Source: Flectonema sp. DT1601 (lineage: Eukaryota > Euglenozoa > Diplonemea > Diplonemida > Diplonemidae). From it: a stretch of DNA of 64,000 bases. The notes under the pieces are model-generated. The model ran no database searches and was not told the origin of the DNA. It saw nothing but the letters and a program-made list of their open reading frames with translations. A program made the translations under genes and the position numbers. Shown here in pieces: positions 19,894-32,215 of this stretch (its first letter is position 1; each line of letters starts with the position of its first letter). The stretch lies in NCBI GenBank assembly GCA_964019425.1, contig OZ025827.1, positions 62,001 to 126,000 of the forward strand. The letters are read 5' to 3'.

Positions 19894-21294
19894 TCACGAT
19901 GAGTTATTAGTGATTGCTTCTTCTGGTTTGTTGAGACTCATCTCAATAGAACTCAATTCATGTTCACTCCACTCAGCCCATTTGGGTGCTGGTGCAGTGT
20001 ACGAGTAATCCTTTTCATCAACAGTAAACTCATATCGAAGAGCGTGAAGATATATTTCCATGGTACTCGAAGACGAGAATGATGAACTGATGAGAGAAGT
20101 CTCACCAGAAACACAATCAGAACAAAGAGTTGTTGAAGGAAGAGTTGGAATATCTAAATTATTAATAAGATCAGTTGGAATATTTGGTAAGAAGTCTTTA
20201 TTATATAAACCATCATTCACTATTGGATATCCGAGTGCTTGAAGATGTACTCTGATTTGATGAGTTCTTCCTGTCAGAGGTTGACACAACACTAGAGATT
20301 CCTTCCCATTTTCGAATACTTTAATTCTCTTAAATAATGTCGTTGCTTCTCTGGGTATCATTTTAGCATCCCCTCCTTTTCCTGATGAAAGTTTTTTATA
20401 AACTTCTTTTTTTCGAAGTTTTGCGGTGTAGCTTCGACCGAAATTCTTTTTATGTTTCTGTTTCGAGGTGGGATCTCTGTTTGAGTCATCCTCAGACTGC
20501 AGTAATTTACTTTCGGTGTACTCTGCCAACTCTTTTAGTAGTTCTTCTCGTTGTTTTGCTTCAGTCATTAAATTATTATTAACATCATCACTCATAGTAT
20601 CCTTACCAGGTATTAGTGATCTCATTATTCCTGTTTTAGCATCTTTACAGCAAACATAGTAATCACATTTTATCGTATTTTCAGGAAAGACACCAGAAAC
20701 CCTCGCCAAGTATTGCTTTGTGATTGATTTCTTACCAACATCTGGTACTTCTTGTCGAAGAATCTTTCCAACTTTTTCAGCGTATTGCGGGGTTCTAGCG
20801 AATAGTAATACTCCGCTTGTTGCCTTGTCAAGGCGATGGACAGGATGGAGTGTCTTGGGGAAGTTATATGAACTGTGAAGGATAGACACTAAAGAGTTCT
20901 TTGCATATCTCCCACAAGGATGAACTGGTATACTTGAGGGTTTTGATATTGCTATGAAATTATCATCCTCTCCGAGGATTGGTATTTTATCAGCGAAAAC
21001 AGGCATCTCATGGCGATGCATTTTGTGAGCTATCTTCTCGTTGTGTTTTAAAATCTTATCTTCAGCTACCACTCCACCGTCTATTGATATGTTTCCACAG
21101 GCGATTGCTTCTTTGTAATATTGTTCTGATTGATGGGGAAATTCTTTTGAAAAAACATCGAATAGAGTTCTTCCAACCCACCTCCCTTTAACGTGAACTA
21201 CGAAGGAATACCAATACGGTACTACACATCTCAACCCGCAGGTTTCATAATATTCAACTGTTTCTGTTCCATCTTTGTTGGGTTCTGTTGTCAT
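19894..21294 (-). CDS. RluA/RPUSD-type RNA pseudouridine synthase
   Basis: 466 residues. An S4-like RNA-binding segment lies at ~40-95 (GRTLFDVFSKEF, ACGNISIDGGVV). The pseudouridine synthase core includes DDNFIAISKPSSIPVHPCGR and the catalytic motif VHRLDKATSGVLLFAR with Asp156, then LCQPLTGRTHQIRVHLQALG (motif III). This order matches eukaryotic RPUSD2/Pus8-Pus9-like enzymes, which modify tRNA or rRNA uridines. A ~100-residue Lys/Asp-rich insertion (~230-325) separates motifs II and III and is probably a disordered loop. An acceptor TTTCTAAAAG lies just before the ATG. Confidence 0.9.
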   Translation of the reverse strand: MTTEPNKDGTETVEYYETCGLRCVVPYWYSFVVHVKGRWVGRTLFDVFSKEFPHQSEQYYKEAIACGNISIDGGVVAEDKILKHNEKIAHKMHRHEMPVFADKIPILGEDDNFIAISKPSSIPVHPCGRYAKNSLVSILHSSYNFPKTLHPVHRLDKATSGVLLFARTPQYAEKVGKILRQEVPDVGKKSITKQYLARVSGVFPENTIKCDYYVCCKDAKTGIMRSLIPGKDTMSDDVNNNLMTEAKQREELLKELAEYTESKLLQSEDDSNRDPTSKQKHKKNFGRSYTAKLRKKEVYKKLSSGKGGDAKMIPREATTLFKRIKVFENGKESLVLCQPLTGRTHQIRVHLQALGYPIVNDGLYNKDFLPNIPTDLINNLDIPTLPSTTLCSDCVSGETSLISSSFSSSSTMEIYLHALRYEFTVDEKDYSYTAPAPKWAEWSEHELSSIEMSLNKPEEAITNNSS

Positions 21295-21493
21295 GTCTTT
21301 TAGAAATAATTATTAATTAACTACTCAAGTGAATCACATAATAAGTCTGTTTCTGTTCACTTGACAGCAACAACTAAATAAACTAATCAACGGGGGTGTA
21401 AATAGAAATCTAAAAGCATGGTAGAAACCAGACTCCACAAACACATAACATAATAATAATAATAAAATAAAATTGGATAACTTGTTAAGTCTG

Positions 21494-24400
21494 TCAGGGT
21501 CCACAAGACAGCATCTCATCAAGTAATGTCTGCGTCTCTCTGAACATCTTCAAATCTTCGAGTGCTTCTTTTGATCTAAACTTGTTAAGATGTACAAAAC
21601 TTTCATTGTCGATGATAAGAGTTTGACGTTTCTCTCTAAATTCACTTAACAGAGAACTCCATTCTGAGTACTCATCTTCACGCACAGCTGTACGATTTTG
21701 TGAATAATCAACAACAGACCATCGAGTTATTAATAAATAGTCAAATAGACACAGGATCACGTTGGTTCGCCGATGCGTTTTCAAATAACGAATTCGAGCA
21801 CCACCTCCACCCGTAGCTCCAGAAGCAGCATTGTTTTCTTCACACAAACGCAGCGATTCTCTAAAGCTTCCATAGAAACAGAGGTTCGTGTTCTTTTCTA
21901 GTACTGAAATCTCTCGCCTTTCCATCGTTTCTTCTGTTTCCGTAGCAAATAGCTCCACATCTAACTCTGACACAAACTCTCCTACTTTCGAATGTTCCAC
22001 TCCTTTTGCTCTAAGAGGAGCTACGTATGTCTCTTTGCTGTCGATATTCTCTCTCCAGTAGAAGTCTTCTAATAAAATTAATAATCTCCTCTCCACATCC
22101 ATAGATCTAAGAAGTTCATTACGTTCATCTTTGAACTCCTTCCACGCTTCTCTTTCTTTCGTGTTCTTCGACAGACCAATCCTAACATTCTTCTGCAGCA
22201 CACTCGCAGCAGCTTCCTGCTCTCGTTTACGGGACACATCAAATTCTTCTTCCTGTGGATTGTTTTATTAGTATGACGTAAACAATAAAATCACCAAAAG
22301 ACTGCAGTTAAGCTTTTCAGCAGGTTAATGCACCTGCAAAATATAAGGACAACAAACAATTACAAAGAATAAGGCGATCAGCTGGTGTCAAGCTCGTCTC
22401 ATCACTCCCATGGTAAGAACGGGATGAACCGAATTGAAGCATAGTTTTTATCATCATGTGGCAATGCAGTTGGAAACAGACTAACAGGTTACAAAGAACA
22501 AGGCGATCAGCTGGTGTCAAGCTCGTCTCATCACCCCCACAGTAAGAACGGGATGAACCGAATTGAAGCATAGTTTTTATCATCATGTGGTAATGCAGTT
22601 GGAAACAGACAAAGAAGACAAACAATTACAAAGAACAAGGCGATCAGCTGGTGTCAAGCTCGTCTCATCACTCCCATGGTAAGAACGGGATGAACCGAAT
22701 TGAAGCATAGTTTTTATCATCATGTGGTAATGCAGTTAGAAAACAGACAAAGAAGACAAACAATTACAAAGAATAAGGCGATCAGCTGGTGTCAAGCTCG
22801 TCTCATCACTCCCATGGTAAGAACGGGATGAACCGAATTGAAGCATAGTTTTTATTATCATGTGGCAATGCAGTTGGAAACAGACAAACAGGTTACAAAG
22901 AACAAGGCGATCAGCTGGTGTCAAGCTCGTCTCATCACCCCCACAGTAAGAACGGGATGAACCGAATTGAAGCATAGTTTTTATCATCATGTGGTAATGC
23001 AGTTGGAAACAGACAAAGAAGACAAACAATTACAAAGAACAAGGCGATCAGCTGGTGTCAAGCTCGTCTCATCACTCCCATGGTAAGAACGGGATGAACC
23101 GAATTGAAGCATAGTTTTTATCATCATGTGATAATGCAGTTAGAAAACAGACAAAGAAGACAAACAATTACAAAGAACAAGGCGATCAGCTGGTGTCAAG
23201 CTCGTCTCATCACTCCCATGGTAAGAACGGGATGAACCGAATTGAAGCATAGTTTTTATCATCATGTGGCAATGCAGTTGGAAACAGACTAACAGGTTAC
23301 AAAGAACAAGGCGATCAGCTGGTGTCAAGCTCGTCTCATCACTCCCACGGTAAGAACGGGATGAACCGAATTGAAGCATAGTTTTTATCATCATGTGGCA
23401 ATGCAGTTGGAAACAGACTAACAGGTTACAAAGAACAAGGCGATCAGCTGGTGTCAAGCTCGTCTCATCACTCCCACAGTAAGAACGGGATGAACCGAAT
23501 TGAAGCATAGTTTTTATCATCATGTGATAATGCAGTTGGAAACAGACAAAGAGGACAAACAATTACAAAGATCAAGGCGATCAGCTGGTGTCAAGCTCGT
23601 CTCATCACTCCCACGGTAAGAACGGGATGAACCGAATTGAAGCATAGTTTTTATCATCATGTGGCAATGCAGTTGGAAACAGACTAACAGGTTACAAAGA
23701 ACAAGGCGATCAGCTGGTGTCAAGCTCGTCTCATCACTCCCATGGTAAGAACGGGATGAACCGAATTGAAGCATAGTTTTTATCATCATGTGGTAATGCA
23801 GTTAGAAAACAGACAAAGAAGACAAACAATTAAAAAGAACAAGGCGATCAGCTGGTGTCAAGCTCGTCTCATCACTCCCACGGTAAGAACGGGATGAACC
23901 GAATTGAAGCATAGTTTTTATCATCATGTGGTAATGCAGTTAGAAAACAGACAAAGAAGACAAACAATTAAAAAGAACAAGGCGATCAGCTGGTGTCAAG
24001 CTCGTCTCATCACTCCCATGGTAAGAACGGGATGAACCGAATTGAAGCATAGTTTTTATCATCATGTGGTAATGCAGTTGGAAACAGACAAAGAGGACAA
24101 ACAATTACAAAGAACAAGGCGATCAGCTGGTGTCAAGCTCGTCTCATCACTCCCACGGTAAGAACGGGATGAACCGAATTGAAGCATAGTTTTTATCATC
24201 ATGTGGTAATGCAGTTGGAAACAGACAAAGAGGACAAACAATTACAAAGAACAAGGCGATCAGCTGGTGTCAAGCTCGTCTCATCACTCCCACGGTAAGA
24301 ACGGGATGAACCGAATTGAAGCATAGTTTTTATCATCATGTGGTAATGCAGTTGGAAACAGACAAAGAAGACAAACAATTAAAAGAACAAGGCGATCAGC

Positions 24401-27400
24401 TGGTGTCAAGCTCGTCTCATCACTCCCACGGTAAGAACGGGATGAACCGAATTGAAGCATAGTTTTTATCATCATGTGGTAATGCAGTTGGAAACAGACA
24501 AAGAAGACAAACAATTAAAAGAACAAGGCGATCAGCTGGTGTCAAGCTCGTCTCATCACTCCCACGGTAAGAACGGGATGAACCGAATTGAAGCATAGTT
24601 TTTATCATCATGTGGTAATGCAGTTGGAAACAGACAAAGAAGACAAACAATTAAAAAGAACAAGGCGATCAGCTGGTGTCAAGCTCGTCTCATCACTCCC
24701 ATGGTAAGAACGGGATGAACCGAATTGAAGCATAGTTTTTATCATCATGTGGCAATGCAGTTAGAAAACAGACAAAGAGGACAAACAATTACAAAGAACA
24801 AGGCGATCAGCTGGTGTCAAGCTCGTCTCATCACTCCCACAGTAAGAACGGGATGAACCGAATTGAAGCATAGTTTTTATCATCATGTGATAATGCAGTT
24901 GGAAACAGACAAAGAGGACAAACAATTACAAAGATCAAGGCGATCAGCTGGTGTCAAGCTCGTCTCATCACTCCCACGGTAAGAACGGGATGAACCGAAT
25001 TGAAGCATAGTTTTTATCATCATGTGGCAATGCAGTTGGAAACAGACTAACAGGTTACAAAGAACAAGGCGATCAGCTGGTGTCAAGCTCGTCTCATCAC
25101 TCCCATGGTAAGAACGGGATGAACCGAATTGAAGCATAGTTTTTATCATCATGTGGTAATGCAGTTAGAAAACAGACAAAGAAGACAAACAATTAAAAAG
25201 AACAAGGCGATCAGCTGGTGTCAAGCTCGTCTCATCACTCCCACGGTAAGAACGGGATGAACCGAATTGAAGCATAGTTTTTATCATCATGTGGTAATGC
25301 AGTTAGAAAACAGACAAAGAAGACAAACAATTAAAAAGAACAAGGCGATCAGCTGGTGTCAAGCTCGTCTCATCACTCCCATGGTAAGAACGGGATGAAC
25401 CGAATTGAAGCATAGTTTTTATCATCATGTGGTAATGCAGTTGGAAACAGACAAAGAGGACAAACAATTACAAAGAACAAGGCGATCAGCTGGTGTCAAG
25501 CTCGTCTCATCACTCCCACGGTAAGAACGGGATGAACCGAATTGAAGCATAGTTTTTATCATCATGTGGTAATGCAGTTGGAAACAGACAAAGAAGACAA
25601 ACAATTAAAAGAACAAGGCGATCAGCTGGTGTCAAGCTCGTCTCATCACTCCCACGGTAAGAACGGGATGAACCGAATTGAAGCATAGTTTTTATCATCA
25701 TGTGGTAATGCAGTTGGAAACAGACAAAGAGGACAAACAATTACAAAGAACAAGGCGATCAGCTGGTGTCAAGCTCGTCTCATCACTCCCATGGTAAGAA
25801 CGGGATGAACCGAATTGAAGCATAGTTTTTATCATCATGTGGTAATGCAGTTGGAAACAGACAAAGAAGACAAATAATTAAAAGAACAAGGCGATCAGCT
25901 GGTGTCAAGCTCGTCTCATCACTCCCACGGTAAGAACGGGATGAACCGAATTGAAGCATAGTTTTTATCATCATGTGATAATGCAGTTGGAAACAGACAA
26001 AGAAGACAAATAATTAAAAGAACAAGGCGATCAGCTGGTGTCAAGCTCGTCTCATCACTCCCACGGTAAGAACGGGATGAACCGAATTGAAGCATAGTTT
26101 TTATCATCATGTGATAATGCAGTTGGAAACAGACAAAGAAGACAAATAATTAAAAGAACAAGGCGATCAGCTGGTGTCAAGCTCGTCTCATCACTCCCAT
26201 GGTAAGAACGGGATGAACCGAATTGAAGCATAGTTTTTATCATCATGTGGCAATGCAGTTGGAAACAGACTAAGAGGTTACAAAGAACAAGGCGATCAGC
26301 TGGTGTCAAGCTCGTCTCATCACTCCCACGGTAAGAACGGGATGAACCGAATTGAAGCATAGTTTTTATCATCATGTGGTAATGCAGTTGGAAACAGACA
26401 AAGAAGACAAACAATTAAAAAGAACAAGGCGATCAGCTGGTGTCAAGCTCGTCTCATCACTCCCATGGTAAGAACGGGATGAACCGAATTGAAGCATAGT
26501 TTTTATCATCATGTGGCAATGCAGTTGGAAACAGACTAAGAGGTTACAAAGAACAAGGCGATCAGCTGGTGTCAAGCTCGTCTCATCACCCCCACAGTAA
26601 GAACGGGATGAACCGAATTGAAGCATAGTTTTTATCATCATGTGGTAATGCAGTTGGAAACAGACAAAGAAGACAAACAATTAAAAGAACAAGGCGATCA
26701 GCTGGTGTCAAGCTCGTCTCATCACTCCCATGGTAAGAACGGGATGAACCGAATTGAAGCATAGTTTTTATCATCATGTGGCAATGCAGTTGGAAACAGA
26801 CTAAGAGGTTACAAGGAACAAGGCGATCAGCTGGTGTCAAGCTCGTCTCATCACCCCCACAGTAAGAACGGGATGAACCGAATTGAAGCATAGTTTTTAT
26901 CATCATGTGGTAATGCAGTTGGAAACAGACAAAGAAGACAAACAATTAAAAGAACAAGGCGATCAGCTGGTGTCAAGCTCGTCTCATCACTCCCATGGTA
27001 AGAACGGGATGAACCGAATTGAAGCATAGTTTTTATCATCATGTGGTGTTACTGAAGAAGCTTTTTCAAAACAATTTAAAGAAAACAAAAGACGACAAAG
27101 TATAGTCACAAACCTGATGATCAAGTAGACGGCGTTGTTCAGATAGGATTCGTTCTAATTTACTACTTTTGAAGTTTCGATAAGTTGTTTGAAGAGAGAT
27201 GGTCGCTTCTTCTTGTTGTCGTAGGAATGCAGCTCGTTCTGAGTAATCAGATTCCCAGGAGACACTTTGAGACTGTTCAGTTACAATACGAAAGAGTTCA
27301 CGTGATTGCCAGCGTCTAATTAGTTTTTGGATTGTAATCGCAGCTTCTGTTTCAGCGAGTTGGCGATTCCTCTCCAACAACTGTAATCCAATCATCCTCT

Positions 27401-30227
27401 TAGCATCATCACTAAATTGTGATCTTCTCACAAGTTTCGATAGTTTCACACGAGCGTGTCGCTGTACGATGACTGCTGCAGTTGACTTGAATTTGTTTTC
27501 AACAACAGCGACAGCAGCTGTTGGTAAGAAAACTTTAACACCAGTTCTACATTGAAAGAATGACACCGCCCACAACAGTAGAGTGTGAGGATACTTCTTA
27601 ACTACATTCTGTAGAGATGAAGACGGTGATAATTGTTGATGTTCAATTGTTTTAAATAAATTATTAAGTCGATCTACTTTATACAGATCGTAGTCCACCG
27701 AAATAGATTCCGGAAAAGATAATATCGTCACAGTGTGTAGAAGTTGAATACCTTTCCAGTTTTGTGGAGATTCCATCACTTCATTCTTCGCAATCTTAAA
27801 AACTAAATCGAGGCTTTTAAGATTAAGTAAAGGTTTCATTGTTTGGTAAAGTTGAAGGGGTTCAGATGTTTGTTGTTTTAGTGACATAAGTTTGTCGTAT
27901 TCTTTCCAGGCGATGATCTCAGCAGCCTCAGGATCGATATTCGGATCTGAAATATTTTTAAGAATTCTCTGAACCTCTTCATAAGCTGATCTCTGAGTGT
28001 CTTTTAAAAACGACATCTCCGCATGAACAGTCTCCGACTCTGTGAGAACTCTTTCTTTTACACCAAAAGGATACTCTCCTAGTCTAATTGGGTATTTCAT
28101 TTTTGTGTTTGAAGCAGCAGCTTGAAGTCTTTCCAAGTAAACCTGAATTCTGTGAGTTGAGAACCCTCTTGGTTTTAAATAAGAAATATTGAAAGATAAA
28201 GCATCCATTAGCTCTTTACCTTTGATTGCTTTTATAGATATTTTCTTTATTATTTTATTCTTCTTTGTTACTATTTCAACTGATGGTAATAAGTAAGTAA
28301 CAGCAGTAGTAGGACGATAATGAATGAGATGCTTCACGACGTCTTCTGTTAGAAATTTCGCGCAGCTAAGTCCAAGACGATTTGCTATAGAAGTCAATCG
28401 CGCTATTTTCGAAGAACCTAAACCACGAGGAACGATATCATAATCAGTAACGAATTGTTGAGTAATAAACTTCCCTAACTCGGGGACATCAGCAGGATGG
28501 TAACCTTCAGAAACGAATACTTTCGGAGCCCCAAAAGTATACAAACACGACACCTTTATACCCGAGAAAGAAAGATAACTATAAAACACTGAGAGGAGTA
28601 CAACAACAGCCCCTCCTAATGAATGTCCCGTAAATAATAATTCTAATGGTTTACTTGGACTTGCTTCAATAAGAGAAGCGTACTTAACGATGAAGGGATG
28701 GATTTTATTAAATAATTGGATTGCACCATCATGGAATCCCTGATGACACTTTATACCTGGGCATATGATACCGCCAGTCTTTGGGATTGTAATCGGGACA
28801 GGTTTACACATCGTATCTCTGTACACGTCGTTAATGTTTTGAGTACCCGCAACACATATCGAAAGCTGTCTTTTATTTGAATCATTGACCGCCAACACCC
28901 ACCCAGGTGGTAGTTTTGGATCGTATCGCACTTCTCCATCACTCTTTGTTGTTACTTCTTTCAATAATTTCCTACCCTCGTCTCGTATTCGTGTTCCTGT
29001 CAGTTCACCAGCAGTGAGAAGGATCTTTATTCCATTTCTAATTTCACTCGATTCCCTAAAAGGGATTGTACTCTTCTCACATACTTCTGAATAGCAATAA
29101 GAAGTCCACAATATACGAAGTCCTTCCATTGTAACATCACAAGTATTCTCGATGGTTTTATTCCTTGGACTGAATTGATTACTCTTATCTCTGTTGTGGA
29201 TTTGTTTTGTTTCGATATTGACGGTGACGTGGTCAGCGAAAGGACAGGTCAGATCCAGAGATTGGAGATCAAGTTTTGGCATCAAATCCACACGTGAGAG
29301 TTGGAATGTTGACTTTCCGAATGCTTCAGCAATAAGAAGGTTTTGTTCGTATTGAAATGCCGTCAAGATGCTGGTCAGATGATGAAGAGATCCATCTGAG
29401 TGTCCAACTACTGACCAGGATTCTCCCATGCAGTCTTCAATAGAATTTAAGAAATCAAACATTCGAGCCATTTCCTTACTGTAAGAATCAAAGTACTCTT
29501 TCACTAACACAGATACACTTTGTGGTTGTACTGTTCGTTGTGTTCCCGAAGCAGAGCTCAGCTCAAATCTTAATTTCTTTATCGCGGCGTTCAACTTTTC
29601 CCAAAACAATGACCCAGTTGGCGCTGCGTACGCCGTTTGCGCGAGTAAACAAGAACGAAGAGCGTTGGCATACAATTCGCGGTTAGCTTTTTTTTCTAGT
29701 CGCTCAGCAGTTACGTCTTTAGCACGATATTCTGAGTGAGGAGGTACTGAGATGTCAGTAGTAATTGAGCCTTGTGATAGACGATCATCACTTCGGATTG
29801 TAGACAACAGCATGTCACCAGACTCAGATTTTGGAGACCCAGCGACTGCTGACTGTTTTGGTTGCAATTGTTGCTCCTGTTCCTCAACTTCTTGTTTGAT
29901 TGGTTCTGATGTTATCTCGTTTGGGATCTTCAATTCTTCTTCTCTTCTTAACTTTGCCGCCGCAACAGTTGCTTTGTGTGCCTCAAATATTCGTCGAAAT
30001 TCTTCGTCGCCCTGCAGCATGTCCCGAAGTTCACTTTCTTCGTGTTTCTCTTTTTGTAATTGATTTACCTTAGCAGCGAGTTGTTTCGATTCGTAAGTTA
30101 CTTTCAGAAGATCATTTTGAACATCTTCAGCAGCGTTGTTTTGATATTTGCAGGCGGCCATTCTAAGATTTCTGTTTTGAATTCGGAGACTCGTCAGCTC
30201 ACATCTCATATTCTCGATATCTGACAT
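21494..30227 (-). CDS. Class-3 lipase fused to IQ motifs, two exons split by a 4.86-kb satellite intron
   Basis: Exon 1 is 27114-30227 (ATG at 30225-30227) and exon 2 is 21494-22252, giving 1290 residues. Donor CAG|GTTTGTG at 27113 and acceptor AATCCACAG at 22253 are both phase 0. A TACTAAT branch-point-like motif lies ~20 nt before the acceptor. Exon 1 has an N-terminal coiled coil (~1-110), an alpha/beta-hydrolase lipase_3 core with GHSLGG (~534-539, Ser536) and a downstream VTDYDIVPR acid region. IQ-like motifs follow (STAAVIVQRHARVKLSKLV; EAAITIQKLIRRWQSRELF; ATISLQTTYRNFKS), and exon 2 continues with another (AASVLQKNVRIGLSKN), which supports the join. Predicted calmodulin-regulated lipase; substrate unknown. 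An acceptor TATTTACAG precedes the ATG by ~15 nt. Confidence 0.8.
22345..27046. repeat. Intronic satellite: about 35 tandem copies of a ~134-bp unit
   Basis: The phrase AAGGCGATCAGCTGG recurs from ~22371 to ~26955 about 35 times, with spacing mostly 129-138 bp. Copies are nearly identical. Known variable spots include CCACGGT/CCATGGT/CCACAGT, GTGGTAATG/GTGGCAATG/GTGATAATG and two linker types: long (GACAAAGAAGACAAACAATT) and short (GACTAACAGGTTAC). Blocks are themselves duplicated: the stretch around 23520-23789 recurs at 24883-25152. Minus-strand frames through the units are accidental peptides, because unit lengths are not constant multiples of three. The array fills nearly all of the lipase intron. 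Confidence 0.95.
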
Positions 30228-30678
30228 GATTGTCGGAGGAACCTGTAAATAGAAAATAAAAAATTTCAAACATTAATACGAATATAACAAAAAGGATATG
30301 CAGGCGCAACAACACTCATCAGTCTCAATGCGATCATTCTCTGCACATCGAATAGAACAATAGAGACGATTAAAACTAAACCCCTTTTCTAAAGGGAAGA
30401 AGTACACCACGTGTGTGGCTATAAAGGGAAGTTTTTTTTTACCTCTCTACTAATTATTTTTAGAAGAAAAAAAAAATTTAAAAAAAAAAAAAAGGGAAAA
30501 CCAACAGATCCACCCCCAGGTTTGGAGAAACGTATACAAAAATAAAGGCTAGAGCTTAAAATAATTGCGAAAAAAAAGTATTTTTAATTTATTATAAAAA
30601 AAAAAAAAAAAAAACCAAGCTTGAAATATACGTATCGAACATTTTTTTCCGTGTAAAAAAGAAATATGAAAAAAAAAA
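30228..30678. other. Intergenic, A-rich
   Basis: 451 nt with several A-runs (30463-30493, 30597-30614). It contains the lipase acceptor tract and the 3' flank of the next gene. A small hairpin CCCTTT-TCT-AAAGGG lies near 30386. No gene. Confidence 0.55.
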
Positions 30679-32031
30679 TTAATAAATAGATCTCAAATAA
30701 TAGTCAATAAAACTAACTGAAGTAGTGTTTTCTACTTCTTGAAGAAGTGTTGAAGTGTTTTCAGAAGTTTCGAGATCGATTCCGAGTGATTTTAAGTGTT
30801 TTAGAAATTCTTGAGTTGGGATGGCAATTATGTTTCCATCGCTATCAGTTTCTAACATTGAAGACATCGAATACGATGACAACTCAGAGTACTCTGTCGA
30901 ACAGTTTATTAAATACAAAAAGAAAGCTTCCTGAACCTTCTCAGCTGAACACAAATATAAAAACCTTCGAAGCGGAGGTGTAAACTCATCGAACTCCATT
31001 TGAGTTAAAGTCTGACGTTTCATTGCCGACAGAAGTGATGGCAATGATGAATAATTATTTCTAACTTTCATAGAGGATAAGTACTCTGAACTAACACCTC
31101 CCCATCTAATCGAAGGAGATGAAATACCAGAAGTTGCAACTTTCCAATTGGTGTTTACACAAGACAAACAAAGAGTGACTGCTTTCTTAACCAGCGGATT
31201 GGACTCGTTTAGAGAATACGCAGACCAAGTCCATCCTTTGTCGAGGTCGGGTATCATTTCGAATGGCATCGGAATATCTAAAACTGTTTCTATGACTGAA
31301 CTCCAGAACGACACTCCGTGGGATTCCAAATTCTCATAAACTGAGTAGCAATTTTTAAATAAAAATAACATCGGATTTATTATCGATGCAAACAACGCTT
31401 GTTTCTTATAGACATCAATCCACATCCTAAACACTCTACTTAGCTCACTATTCGAAACAACACCTTCAGGGGTACCCGATTGACTTACAATCATAAAAGT
31501 TACGATCAAATATTCAAAAACTTCCTTGTGTCTGGCAACACAATTAAAAGTTGCTTCCAATACTTGCAAGAAGCAGTTAGTCAATTGAGGAGCCTCATTA
31601 ATATATAAAAAGTTTAGTATAAATAAAACAATATTACTGTAGGCAACCCTTACTTGAATATTTGTTTGTCCTGAGGTGCTGACTGTAGTCACAGTTTTAG
31701 TTTTCAAATAAAATTCACTCTGGCTGACCATTCCAGAGGACACATCTGTTCCCCAAATTGGTTTCGCTGATGCTGTGTAGTTGCTTGAATCTAATAACAC
31801 AACCATGAAGACGTCAAGAGGCTTTATACTATATTGTGTTTCTTCAACGTTGTCAGCGACGATATCTGAAATAACTTCCTCAGCAGTCGGTGAAGAATAG
31901 ACTTTCTTAATTATTTTTTTAACAGTTTCCTCTTCATCTATTGAAGTAGCGAGTGTCAGCCTTGCAATATTCTCAAGTTCTTCTTCGTACGCACACTTCT
32001 CGAATAACACCGACAAGATTTCAGATTTCAT
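30679..32031 (-). CDS. Helical protein of unknown function
   Basis: 450 residues starting MKSEILSVLF. No family recognised. Composition suggests an alpha-helical, HEAT-like or globular protein: amphipathic and hydrophobic helices such as YSNIVLFILNFLYINEAPQL and VFEYLIVTFMIVSQ, with no clear membrane topology or catalytic motif. The C-terminus is Ser/Thr/Glu-rich. The start is set by a pyrimidine-rich tract ending CTTGACAG 10 nt before the ATG; the open frame upstream of it is presumed noncoding. It lies between the lipase and DUF4419 genes, which suggests no role. Confidence 0.6.
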   Translation of the reverse strand: MKSEILSVLFEKCAYEEELENIARLTLATSIDEEETVKKIIKKVYSSPTAEEVISDIVADNVEETQYSIKPLDVFMVVLLDSSNYTASAKPIWGTDVSSGMVSQSEFYLKTKTVTTVSTSGQTNIQVRVAYSNIVLFILNFLYINEAPQLTNCFLQVLEATFNCVARHKEVFEYLIVTFMIVSQSGTPEGVVSNSELSRVFRMWIDVYKKQALFASIINPMLFLFKNCYSVYENLESHGVSFWSSVIETVLDIPMPFEMIPDLDKGWTWSAYSLNESNPLVKKAVTLCLSCVNTNWKVATSGISSPSIRWGGVSSEYLSSMKVRNNYSSLPSLLSAMKRQTLTQMEFDEFTPPLRRFLYLCSAEKVQEAFFLYLINCSTEYSELSSYSMSSMLETDSDGNIIAIPTQEFLKHLKSLGIDLETSENTSTLLQEVENTTSVSFIDYYLRSIY

Positions 32032-32215
32032 TATTACGTACCTGTCAAGAAGAATGTTTCTCAAAAAAGATATACACACAAATACTTATTATACGTGGCG
32101 TATCACAACAGAGTGATGAGGTATGCTAGGGAAATTAAAACAATAATTGATTTCGATAATAAATTATTATTTAAATACTCAAATAGTTTCAATGGATTAC
32201 TCACAAGCGGACCAT

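Noticed and set aside
22317-27042. Many open frames of 60-140 codons in the satellite as a repetitive gene family
   Set aside because: They are the same ~134-bp unit read in shifting frames; lengths are not stable multiples of three and the frames have no start or splice context.
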